From Chryseotalea sp. WA131a (GTDB lineage Bacteria > Bacteroidota > Bacteroidia > Cytophagales > Cyclobacteriaceae): a stretch of DNA of 64,000 nucleotides. The DNA is taken from the NCBI GenBank assembly GCA_025370075.1, contig CP073016.1:496001-560000 (forward strand). The letters run 5' to 3'. Position 1 is the stretch's first letter; every line of letters begins with the position of its first letter. Made by a program: the position numbers and the translations under genes. The notes beneath the pieces were generated by a model. That model saw only the letters and a list, made by a program, of their open reading frames with translations. It was not told where the DNA came from and did no database searches. Shown piece by piece: positions 50,345 through 58,221 of the stretch.

Positions 50345-52975
50345 TCACAACTTGATAAACTTATTCACGAATCCAACATTCGTTTTAAAAAGGTACGGCC
50401 CGCTAGCAAGTGATGAAACGTCTATTGCTTCATGCGAATGACTTGTGTCGCCCACCAAATGAGTCCTTCCCATCAAATCAATAATGGACCATGAGGTATT
50501 TTCACCAATAATGTTTAATTGGTCTTGAACCACGGTTGGAAAAATTTGAAACTCATTTGAAGAAATATTGCCCGTAGTGAGTTGCGAGTATAATTGAGAA
50601 ACAGGAATGATTTGCTTGGAGATATTGGCGTGAGCCCAGCGCAATTTCATAGAGGCACTCCCTTGCTCTTCAAAATATTCAATTTTGATCGGATAACGAT
50701 TGCCGGCCGTAAGATTGATGTTGCCACTCCATTCGGTCGCTGGTTGCGGAATCCATTTGTCAACAAGTAAGTTATCATTAACCCACAATCGAACACCATC
50801 ATCACTTTCTGTGAAGAAAGTGTAATTTCCACTCAAGGGTGGTTCGATTTCCCCAATCCATCGAACCGTAAAGAAATCTCCATTGATACCATTGCTCGGA
50901 GAGTCTGTGCCCCAATTAAAATCAACCTTCGGATCAGTTCTTACTAGTGTTGGACTGTTTGTGAAGGAACGAGAGGTTGTATTGTAGTATAAACCCAGAA
51001 GGCCATTTCCATTACCAACAGGCAACTCGATATAAGTAGCCGTAAAAATTTTGTTAGTTGCGGATGTATTAAAACTAAAAAACCGTCCAACACCTGCCTC
51101 TGACCATGCATTGAACAGGTAGGCCTTTCCACTCGAAGTGGCTGAAGTAGGTGCTTCCACCGTTCGTGTCACGCCAATTACACTAGTGATTACAGCGGGC
51201 GTTGTGGTTGGTTGTCCATCTACTAATATCGAAAGACCGGGTGGCACAGTCTCTACACGGAAGGTTGATTTTTGAGGAAACACATCTACATAAATTGTAT
51301 TGCTCAAACCTTGACTGTCCGTTGCAGTTAAAATAAAGCGGTACCAAACATTATCAGCCGTTTCTCCTATGCGGGGCACGGTATAATTTCCTGCACCCAT
51401 TCCGGATGTGGGGCCTAATCCTGGATGAACATGGGTATCGTGATGGAAATCAATTTTCCATGTAAGCTGATCGACTGGTATCGCTCCATCTTCGGCATCA
51501 GTAGCGCTTCCTGAAAAAGAAATGATTTGACCGCCTTGATAGGTTGAGCCAATAGTAGGGGTAAGGATTGTTGGAATAGGTCTTGTATTTGTTGTTACGG
51601 TTAAAGCAGCATTAGCACTGGTCACACTTCCAAGGCCATTGCTGATCACGCATGAAAATTGTTTGCCTGAGTCAGTAAGTTGAGCATTTAAGAATGTGTA
51701 ACTAGATGAAGCAGCGCCAGTAATAGGAATACTATCTATTTGCCATTGATAGGTGAGGGGTTGTGCACCTGAACCAGAAACTTGAAAGTTTACATTTTCT
51801 CCGATGGGTACTACTACTGATTGCGGTTGACTTGAAATGGTGGGAATGCCGGATCCTGTATACACTACTTTCCACAGCGAGCCATTATTTGTGCTGGTAT
51901 TATCCCCTTCCGATCCTCCCCCCAACCCAGCGCGTGCCATGTAGTAAAGCGCCCCATCTTTACCAATAAGCAATGCCACAGGCCGATTGATTCCGGTAGC
52001 AAAAGTGCCAATCAAGTTTCCGGTTGAAGAATCCAACATTTTGATGTACCCATTGCAGTAGTCGGCAAAGAAAAATCGGCCTACATATTCAGAAGGAAAA
52101 ACCACGGAAGCGGGATTGTAAAATGCTGCTCCAATGACTGCACAACCTTGACCGTGATCATAAAAATAAAAAGGGTCAGAGTAGTTGGCTGGAGGCGTTT
52201 GCGTGGTGCGTTTTCCTTCAATCAAAGGCCAGCCATAGTTTTTTCCAGCCTGTACCCAATTGATTTCTTCAAATGAAGAGCCACCAACATCACCCACAAA
52301 AATTTTTCCACTGCCTGATTGAATGGCCATTGAAAACGGGTTGCGAAAACCCAATGCCCAAATAGCTCTCAGGTTTCCAGTAACTGAATTATAAAAAGGA
52401 TTATCGGTGGGGATCAGGTTAGTAGGATCGGTATTGATACGCAATACTTTGCCAAGCAAAGAACCCATGTTTTGAGAATTTGCTGAATTGGCGCCATCGC
52501 CCGTGCCGATATACAATTTTCCATCAGAGCCAAATACCATCGAGCCCGCATTGTGAATAGAGCCGGACAATATATCTAGGTCAAGAAGCACCACTTCGCT
52601 TCCGGGCAACGTGGAGTTTCCGTTCGCGGTAAATCGGCTTATCCGATTTCGATTTGCACCGGGCACGGTATAATAAACGTAGTAGTAATTGTTGATTTCA
52701 AAATTGGGATCCAACACGAGGTGGCCAAGCCCTCTTTCATTAAAGTTATCAACGGCTAAGGATAAAAAATTAGTAGTTAATAGAACCCCGTTTTCTATTA
52801 CTACTATTTTTCCGCTCTTGATGGTTATTAATATTCTTCCATCGGGGGTCATCACCATATCGGTGGGGTCAAGGTTTTGTGCAAGAAGTGATTCATTAAA
52901 ACCGGCTGGCAGTTGTGCCGCATTTGCTGCGCAGATGCTTACTACTGAACAAAGTGCAATGATTATCTTCTTCAT
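50345..52975 (-). CDS. T9SS-exported PQQ-dependent sugar dehydrogenase-like protein with Ig, PA14 and sorting domains
   Basis: An 876-aa secreted multidomain protein. Signal peptide about 1-19; a six-bladed glucose/sorbosone dehydrogenase-like propeller (about 20-360) with LVLDPNFEINNYYYVYYTV and GTGDGANSANSQN; an Ig-like domain (about 375-460); a beta domain with HHDTHVHPGLGPTSGMG (about 470-560); a PEGA-like segment (about 565-640); a PA14 carbohydrate-binding domain (about 655-795); and a T9SS type A sorting domain at the end (FQIFPTVVQDQLNI to FVNKFIKL). The protein should be secreted or surface-attached by T9SS and act on or bind glycans. Substrate and PQQ use are unproven. It is convergent with the porX operon. 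Confidence 0.9.
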   Translation of the reverse strand: MKKIIIALCSVVSICAANAAQLPAGFNESLLAQNLDPTDMVMTPDGRILITIKSGKIVVIENGVLLTTNFLSLAVDNFNERGLGHLVLDPNFEINNYYYVYYTVPGANRNRISRFTANGNSTLPGSEVVLLDLDILSGSIHNAGSMVFGSDGKLYIGTGDGANSANSQNMGSLLGKVLRINTDPTNLIPTDNPFYNSVTGNLRAIWALGFRNPFSMAIQSGSGKIFVGDVGGSSFEEINWVQAGKNYGWPLIEGKRTTQTPPANYSDPFYFYDHGQGCAVIGAAFYNPASVVFPSEYVGRFFFADYCNGYIKMLDSSTGNLIGTFATGINRPVALLIGKDGALYYMARAGLGGGSEGDNTSTNNGSLWKVVYTGSGIPTISSQPQSVVVPIGENVNFQVSGSGAQPLTYQWQIDSIPITGAASSSYTFLNAQLTDSGKQFSCVISNGLGSVTSANAALTVTTNTRPIPTILTPTIGSTYQGGQIISFSGSATDAEDGAIPVDQLTWKIDFHHDTHVHPGLGPTSGMGAGNYTVPRIGETADNVWYRFILTATDSQGLSNTIYVDVFPQKSTFRVETVPPGLSILVDGQPTTTPAVITSVIGVTRTVEAPTSATSSGKAYLFNAWSEAGVGRFFSFNTSATNKIFTATYIELPVGNGNGLLGLYYNTTSRSFTNSPTLVRTDPKVDFNWGTDSPSNGINGDFFTVRWIGEIEPPLSGNYTFFTESDDGVRLWVNDNLLVDKWIPQPATEWSGNINLTAGNRYPIKIEYFEEQGSASMKLRWAHANISKQIIPVSQLYSQLTTGNISSNEFQIFPTVVQDQLNIIGENTSWSIIDLMGRTHLVGDTSHSHEAIDVSSLASGPYLFKTNVGFVNKFIKL

Positions 52976-53001
52976 ACTGAATTGAACACGAAGCTACTCT
53001 T

Positions 53002-54225
53002 TTATCTTCCAAAAGGTATGCGCTTGAAAACCAAATGGCCGTTGCTGATAACCATCAGGACATCTTGTAAGAAGCGAATTTCTTCCAATGGGTTGCCCGG
53101 TACTAAAATCAAGTCAGCCTCCATTCCGGGCATTACTTTGCCGGTTTGCTGATCAATCTTCAATAACTCAGCCGCTGTGTTGGTGGCAGCTTGCATAGCT
53201 TGAAAGTTTGTCATCCCCATGCGCACAAAATGCGCACATTCCAATGAAATCCGGCTCGTACTAATCGCTTGGTAACTGTTGTCTGCACCAGTAGCGATTT
53301 TAACATTTAATTGCAATGCTTTTTTAAAAACCTTCTCTGCTTGCGGCACCATAAATTTGCCACGTAACTCCAGCACGGGCCCAACGTAATCGCCACCGGG
53401 TTGCGTGAGATCTTCTAGCGTAACAAACGTAGGAACCAGGTACGTGCCCCGCTGTTTCATTAGCTGCAATGTCTCATCGCTTAAAAAAGTCCCGTGTTCA
53501 ATACTGCGCGCTCCGGCTAGCACGGCCGCCTTTGCTCCTTCATCGCCATGTGCGTGTACCATGACAGGCACATTTCTTTTGCCGGCCTCTTCCACGATGA
53601 CCCGTATTTGTTGTTCGGTGTATACTTGTTCTCGCGGATCCGTATCGGGCCTTCCCGCCCGTTCGGTGCCACGTGTCTTGATCACTTTTGCCCCTCGATC
53701 GATGTTTACGTTTACAAGAAGGCGAAGCTCGTCATCGCTTTTTACACCTTTGATAAGTGGGCCCAGCCGCACATCGGCAAGCACGGTTTCTTCTAAATTT
53801 GGACTGACATAGACGCCCGCGGGAACTACGTCTGGCCCGGGGAGCCGATTGCTATTTACCAACTCCATTAACGAAACATCTTGATAGGCAGAAACGCCTG
53901 CAGTACGCACCGTGGTTACGCCTGTTTCGAGCGCTCGCTTGGCAGCTGCAAGGTTATCGAGATGGGTATGTGCGTCAATTAATCCTGGTAACAAAAAATA
54001 ACTTTGGCAATCGATGACCTCATAACCTCCTGTTGCATCTGCTGCTTTTCCGATTTTTTCGATCTTGCCACTCTTGATGAAAACAATTGAATTGGCGTAG
54101 ACCTTGTTTTCAAATCCATTGATAACGTTCACGTTGATCAACGCGTAGTTCTTCTGCTCGAGAGGTTGAGCCATTAGAAATAAGGGAAAGAGAATAACGG
54201 CCAGGAAAAGGTTGAGCGATTTCAT
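53002..54225 (-). CDS. exported amidohydrolase
   Basis: A 407-aa metallo-amidohydrolase with a signal peptide (MKSLNLFLAVILFPLFLMAQ). The metal-binding HxH motif is GLIDAHTHLDNL, later metal ligands are in VHAHGDEGAKAAVLAGARSIEHG and the Asp ligand in IATGADN. It belongs to the imidazolonepropionase/prolidase-like exported group; the substrate is unknown. The ATG at 54225 is chosen because the 103 codons upstream in frame have no family resemblance. Follows the T9SS protein by 26 bases in reading order on the same strand (transcribed first). Confidence 0.92.
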   Translation of the reverse strand: MKSLNLFLAVILFPLFLMAQPLEQKNYALINVNVINGFENKVYANSIVFIKSGKIEKIGKAADATGGYEVIDCQSYFLLPGLIDAHTHLDNLAAAKRALETGVTTVRTAGVSAYQDVSLMELVNSNRLPGPDVVPAGVYVSPNLEETVLADVRLGPLIKGVKSDDELRLLVNVNIDRGAKVIKTRGTERAGRPDTDPREQVYTEQQIRVIVEEAGKRNVPVMVHAHGDEGAKAAVLAGARSIEHGTFLSDETLQLMKQRGTYLVPTFVTLEDLTQPGGDYVGPVLELRGKFMVPQAEKVFKKALQLNVKIATGADNSYQAISTSRISLECAHFVRMGMTNFQAMQAATNTAAELLKIDQQTGKVMPGMEADLILVPGNPLEEIRFLQDVLMVISNGHLVFKRIPFGR

Positions 54226-54364
54226 AAGTGTATATTTAGTACTTGTAAATTGGTGAATTGGCAGCATTAAAAAAAGTTGTGGGAACTGATCAATGTCATA
54301 CTTATCAAATCCGTTAACCCATACTTTTGAATTACCGAAGCGTGGAATAAAACTAAATTGCCCC

Positions 54365-54901
54365 ATGAAAATTTTAAAACATTTTGTCTTGGTCATGCTA
54401 ATTGAGCTGGTATTGGTGGGCTGTTCAGTGCGCGTGCACACGAAATTTGATCCGCGTATCGATTTTACACAATATAAAAGATATTGTTGGTTGGAAGGAT
54501 GCGAGTTTACTTTTATGGGGCCATCGTACATCAATAATCAAAAAGTGAAAGAATTGATGGAGAAGGCAGTGAAGGCGGAAATGCAAAAAAAAGGGTTTAC
54601 CTATGACCGCGAAGATCCTCAGTTGCTGTTGGATGTGCACGAGGCTGTAGAAACAGATACGGCTTATATTTATCACCGGTCAAACGAAGAGGCGGTTTTT
54701 ATGAACTTTGCGCCCTCTCAGCAGATTTTGCTTTTGAAAGGTACACTGATCGTAGACATGATTGACAAACAAACAGGCCGCATGATCTGGAGGTCGGTAG
54801 CCACTTCTTATCTGGAAAAAAATCCAGCGCTGACGGAGGAGAATTTTGCCAACGGTGTGGCGATCGTTTTGAGAAAGTTTCCTCCGAAGAGAAATAAGTA
54901 A
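54365..54901 (+). CDS. DUF4136 lipoprotein, second copy
   Basis: A 178-aa exported lipoprotein (lipobox LVGC). The DUF4136 blocks are VHTKFDPRIDFTQYKRYCW, KAVKAEMQKKGFTYD, GTLIVDMIDKQTGRMIWRSVA and the terminal AIVLRKFPP helix. It is a paralogue of the gene at 6084-6626. The ATG at 54365 gives a correct lipoprotein leader; the longer frame from 54293 would not. It stands alone, divergent from the amidohydrolase and convergent with the ABA4-like gene. Confidence 0.88.
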   Translation: MKILKHFVLVMLIELVLVGCSVRVHTKFDPRIDFTQYKRYCWLEGCEFTFMGPSYINNQKVKELMEKAVKAEMQKKGFTYDREDPQLLLDVHEAVETDTAYIYHRSNEEAVFMNFAPSQQILLLKGTLIVDMIDKQTGRMIWRSVATSYLEKNPALTEENFANGVAIVLRKFPPKRNK

Positions 54902-54934
54902 GATTTTTCATCGCGTAAAAAAGCATTACTAACT

Positions 54935-55369
54935 TCAGAAATTTTCGTGGAGGAGTTTTTTGGTTTTACTGGTACGCACCAGATAATACATGATTAACCC
55001 AATCGGGCCGAAGAAAAAAGTAAGGAGTAAACAGGGTATCATCGCCCAATGCGAAATGCCATGTTTCTGGCCATTGCTCAGCTCCCAACTTCCGATGAAC
55101 ATATCAAAGGCTAGGTAATGTATCCAGCCCGCGGTTACGCCCCAAGGGCTTGTGAAAAGCTTCATCACGCCTTGCAATGAATTGAAATCACCCTCGTCCT
55201 TCCCAAAAAATAAAACAATTAATACTACGTACACGAGGCCGAGCAGCAATGGGAAGATACCAGAAATAACAATTGTTTTTGTCCAGCGCCATTTGGGGGC
55301 AATAATCATCAAGAGCCAGCCCAAGGGCGCAATGCTGTTGCAGATTTTAAAGAGTAAATCGGGAGTCAT
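54935..55369 (-). CDS. ABA4-like (DUF4281) membrane protein
   Basis: A 144-aa protein with four hydrophobic helices (about 10-24, 31-55, 80-98, 108-132). The block GVTAGWIHYLAFDMFIGSWEL is the ABA4/DUF4281 signature, first described for the plant neoxanthin-related protein ABA4. The role in bacteria is unknown. It is convergent with the DUF4136 gene and divergent from the SGNH gene. Confidence 0.85.
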   Translation of the reverse strand: MTPDLLFKICNSIAPLGWLLMIIAPKWRWTKTIVISGIFPLLLGLVYVVLIVLFFGKDEGDFNSLQGVMKLFTSPWGVTAGWIHYLAFDMFIGSWELSNGQKHGISHWAMIPCLLLTFFFGPIGLIMYYLVRTSKTKKLLHENF

Positions 55370-55456
55370 AGTCGGATTGGGTTAGTCAATAAAGTTACTG
55401 ATTTATTGGTGCGGTTGATGTATTTTAATGAATTTTGATAAACTAAATCTGGAGTT

Positions 55457-56110
55457 ATGAACATCAAGGCTTTTCTTCTTTTAGTTTTCACTTTACTTTC
55501 CACTAGCATGCAAGCACAAGAAAGAAAATACTTAGCGCTGGGCGATTCGTACACCATAGGCGAAAGCGTGAGTGAGGCTGAACGGTGGCCCAATCAATTA
55601 ACTGATTCCCTAAATAGGAAGGGCTTCAAAATCGGCAGGCCTACCATTATTGCAACAACAGGTTGGCGCACCGATAATTTGAAGAATGCTATGAACATTG
55701 CTCAACTCAAACCAGAGTACGATTTGGTTTCGTTGTTGATTGGTGTAAACAACCAATACCAAGGCAAGCCTGCCGACCAATATGCCAAAGAGTTTGAGGA
55801 TTTGTTGAAGACGGCCATTCACCTTGCTAAGGGCAAAAAAGAAAATGTGATAGTGGTTTCTATTCCTGATTATGGCTATACCCCTTTTGGTAAACCTAAA
55901 CAAGAAGCGATTACCAAGGCCATTGACTTGTTTAATGAAATCAATGCGCGCATTACCTATCAACACAAAGTGCAATATTTCAACATTACCGAAATTTCGC
56001 GCGATGGTTTAACCGAACCCAATCTGGTAGCCAGCGATGGTTTGCATCCTTCGGGTAAAATGTATGCCGAATGGGTGGAGTTGATTGTAAAGGATTTGGA
56101 GTGGAGGTAG
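55457..56110 (+). CDS. exported SGNH/GDSL hydrolase
   Basis: A 217-aa secreted hydrolase with a signal peptide (MNIKAFLLLVFTLLSTSMQA). Catalytic Ser 31 is in YLALGDSYTIGES (block I), Gly and Asn of blocks II-III are in TTGWRTDNL and LIGVNNQYQGK, and Asp/His are in SDGLHPSGKMY. Substrate could be a lipid or acetylated glycan. It is followed by the toxin-antitoxin pair on the same strand but not coupled to it. Alternative annotation as esterase is equivalent. Confidence 0.9.
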   Translation: MNIKAFLLLVFTLLSTSMQAQERKYLALGDSYTIGESVSEAERWPNQLTDSLNRKGFKIGRPTIIATTGWRTDNLKNAMNIAQLKPEYDLVSLLIGVNNQYQGKPADQYAKEFEDLLKTAIHLAKGKKENVIVVSIPDYGYTPFGKPKQEAITKAIDLFNEINARITYQHKVQYFNITEISRDGLTEPNLVASDGLHPSGKMYAEWVELIVKDLEWR

Positions 56111-56152
56111 TTCATTTAGAATTAGTTAAATTGAACCTTAAACTTGTTAAAT

Positions 56153-56392
56153 ATGGCCGCATTGAATATTGAAAAAGAGAAACTGGAGATAATAAAATGG
56201 GTGACCAACCTTAAGGACAACACGGCAATCGAGAGACTGCGAATGCTGCGCACCCATCCAAGAAAAGCAGACTGGTGGAATGAGATTACGGAAGAAGAAA
56301 AGTTAGCCATTGATGCAGGTATTGCTGATATTAAAGCTGGCCGAGTAAAACCACATAAAGAAGCGAAGAAGCTTTATGAAAAATGGCTATAA
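56153..56392 (+). CDS. antitoxin of a ParE/RelE-type module
   Basis: A 79-aa acidic/basic helical protein (LEIIKWVTNLKDNTAIERL) with the Lys/Glu-rich tail KPHKEAKKLYEKWL that can bind the toxin. No DNA-binding motif is clear. The ATG at 56153 is preferred to a TTG at 56144. It overlaps the toxin by 17 bases, the usual antitoxin-first order. Confidence 0.8.
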   Translation: MAALNIEKEKLEIIKWVTNLKDNTAIERLRMLRTHPRKADWWNEITEEEKLAIDAGIADIKAGRVKPHKEAKKLYEKWL

Positions 56393-56678
56393 GCTGCTTT
56401 GGTCTGAGCGCGCATTATCCGACCTGAAGAACATCGTTGATTATCTGCTTGAAAATTGGACAGAAAAAGAACTAAAAAATTTTGCAAGAAGTCTTGATAA
56501 ACGACTTGAAATAATCTCGTTCAACCCAAAAATATTTCCGAAGACGAGAAAAAGAAAAGAAATTAGAAAATCAGTTCTTACAAAACATACTGTTATTTAC
56601 TATGAGACTTCAGATAAAGTAATAACTATTATCACCCTTTTTGACCCTCGTCAGAATCCAAATAAGTTAAAGCTATAA
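56376..56678 (+). CDS. ParE/RelE-superfamily toxin
   Basis: A 100-aa toxin with the characteristic opening YKLLWSERALSDLKNIVDYL, the middle PKIFPKTRKRKEIRKSVLTKH and the closing IYYETSDKVITIITLFDPRQNP. It resembles the ParE-like group that poisons gyrase, although RelE-like ribosome-dependent RNases share the fold. The ATG lies inside the antitoxin gene. The pair is the only clear addiction module in the window. Confidence 0.88.
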   Translation: MKNGYKLLWSERALSDLKNIVDYLLENWTEKELKNFARSLDKRLEIISFNPKIFPKTRKRKEIRKSVLTKHTVIYYETSDKVITIITLFDPRQNPNKLKL

Positions 56679-56695
56679 TAGAAACAGTCTTTGAC

Positions 56696-57304
56696 CTAAA
56701 GAAGATTTACGAGTAAAGCACCCAAATTCCTCGCCACAATTTCATGCCCCTTTGCAGTAGGGTGAATGCCATCCGCTTGGTTTAGTTTTTCATCGCCAGC
56801 TACTCCTTCCAAAATAAAAGGCATCAATGTGGCTTTGTTCTTTTTAGCAAGTTCGGGGTAGATAACCTTGAACTCATTGCTGTATTTGGTACCCATGTTT
56901 GGCGGTACCATCATACCCGCCATCAAGATTTTAGCGTTTGGGTATCTTGCTTTCACTTTGTCGATAATGCCTTGAAGATTTTTTCTGGTTTGTTCTACGG
57001 GCAGCCCGCGCAAGCCATCGTTTGCTCCTAGCTCCAGCACAAAAATGTCGAGCGGTTGCTTTAGCACCCAGTCGATGCGGGCTAGGCCACCGGCCGAGGT
57101 TTCACCACTTAATCCGGCATTGATGGCCTTCACTTTTGTGGCGCCTTTGTTCAAATCCTTTTCAATCAAGGCGGGGAAAGCTTCCTCAACCGAAAGCCCG
57201 TAACCGGCTGTGAGGCTATCGCCAAAAAATAGGATTGTTTTTGGTGATGGATTTTTTTGAAACACCATCAACAATGCAATAAATACAATACTTTTACCGA
57301 CCAT
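56696..57304 (-). CDS. tesA: SGNH arylesterase / acyl-CoA thioesterase I (TesA-like)
   Basis: A 202-aa GDSL hydrolase with a signal-like leader (MVGKSIVFIALLMVFQ). Catalytic Ser 30 is in ILFFGDSLTAGYGLSVEEAFP, the oxyanion Gly/Asn are in GLSGETSAGGLARI and LELGANDGLRG, and Asp/His are in QADGIHPTAKGH. This is the TesA/arylesterase group. It is divergent from an ABC ATPase-permease pair, exactly as tesA is from ybbA-ybbP in E. coli, which supports orthology. Location is probably periplasmic. Confidence 0.92.
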   Translation of the reverse strand: MVGKSIVFIALLMVFQKNPSPKTILFFGDSLTAGYGLSVEEAFPALIEKDLNKGATKVKAINAGLSGETSAGGLARIDWVLKQPLDIFVLELGANDGLRGLPVEQTRKNLQGIIDKVKARYPNAKILMAGMMVPPNMGTKYSNEFKVIYPELAKKNKATLMPFILEGVAGDEKLNQADGIHPTAKGHEIVARNLGALLVNLL

Positions 57305-57439
57305 AGGTGCAAGGTAGAGTTTGCTCTCAAAACTTTTGAATGCAATTTCAAAAATTTTGATAAAAATTTGTTAGCTAAAGTAAAATGGTCCGAATAAGAA
57401 TTATTTTTAAAGATGTTCTAATTAGCAAAATGTAACTTC

Positions 57440-58114
57440 ATGGAGATAGTACTAGAGTGCGACAACCTTACCAAAATCTATAAATCTGGCGAAAAGGAAT
57501 TGACTGTACTGGACAGTGTATCCTTCAAAGCAGAACAAGGTACAAGTCTTTCTATCATTGGTCCCTCGGGCAGTGGCAAAACAACCTTGTTGGGCTTGTG
57601 TGCGGGATTGGATGTGCCCAGCAGTGGCACGGTTTCGCTCATGAACTTTAAGCTGAATGCCATGAGTGAAGATGACCGTGCGTATGTACGCAATCAGTAC
57701 GTAGGGTTTGTCTTTCAAAATTTTCAGTTGCTTTCGACACTTACAGCTCTCGAAAATGTGATGGTGCCACTGGAGCTGCGCGGAGAAAAAAATGTTTCAG
57801 CGAAAGCGAAAGAATTATTGGCGCGTGTTGGCTTGGGCGACCGATTCCATCATTACCCCACGCAACTTTCGGGTGGCGAGCAGCAACGGGTGGCCTTGGC
57901 GCGTGCATTCATTACCTCTCCAAGAATTTTGTTTGCCGATGAGCCAACGGGAAATTTAGACGAGGCCAATGCTCAGCAAGTTACAGAATTGCTATTCGGG
58001 ATGAACCGAGAAGAAAAAACAACGCTGGTTCTGGTAACGCATAATTTGGAGTTAGCACAAAAGACTGAACGAGTAATTAAGATGAAGGGCGGGCTGGTGG
58101 TGGAGGATCGGTGA
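57440..58114 (+). CDS. ybbA: ABC transporter ATP-binding protein (YbbA-like)
   Basis: A 224-aa nucleotide-binding subunit with Walker A (GPSGSGKTT) at residues 41-49, the Q-loop FVFQNFQLL, signature LSGGEQQRVALARA, Walker B ILFADEPTGNLDEAN, and the H-loop VTHN. The LolD/MacB-type PTGNLD extension fits coupling to the FtsX-type permease next door. It is expected to serve, with that permease, in lipid or lipoprotein extraction; the substrate is unknown. The stop codon lies within an intergenic repeat arm. Confidence 0.92.
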   Translation: MEIVLECDNLTKIYKSGEKELTVLDSVSFKAEQGTSLSIIGPSGSGKTTLLGLCAGLDVPSSGTVSLMNFKLNAMSEDDRAYVRNQYVGFVFQNFQLLSTLTALENVMVPLELRGEKNVSAKAKELLARVGLGDRFHHYPTQLSGGEQQRVALARAFITSPRILFADEPTGNLDEANAQQVTELLFGMNREEKTTLVLVTHNLELAQKTERVIKMKGGLVVEDR

Positions 58115-58207
58115 GCGGTGATAGGTAGTTGGTAAATAGTAATTGGTAAATAGTAATTGGTATTCGGTGAGCTCCTAACTCCTAAATTCTGACTTCTAAA
58201 TTCTTTT
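58110..58207. repeat. intergenic repeat, copy B, with 14-bp tandem units
   Basis: Left arm GGTGAGCGGTGATAGGTA (58110-58127) overlaps the ybbA stop; it is followed by TTGGTAAATAGTAA repeated (58129-58142, 58143-58156 and a partial third to 58161), then a right arm (58172-58207, containing CTCCTAAATTCT and ACTTCTAAATTCTTTT). The arms match copy A at 30454-30544. Confidence 0.65.
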
Positions 58208-58221
58208 AAAAAATAAACACC

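Noticed and set aside
58129..58161. Short tandem repeats considered as a CRISPR array
   Set aside because: The 14-bp units are directly adjacent with no spacers and only 2.4 copies; no cas genes in the window.
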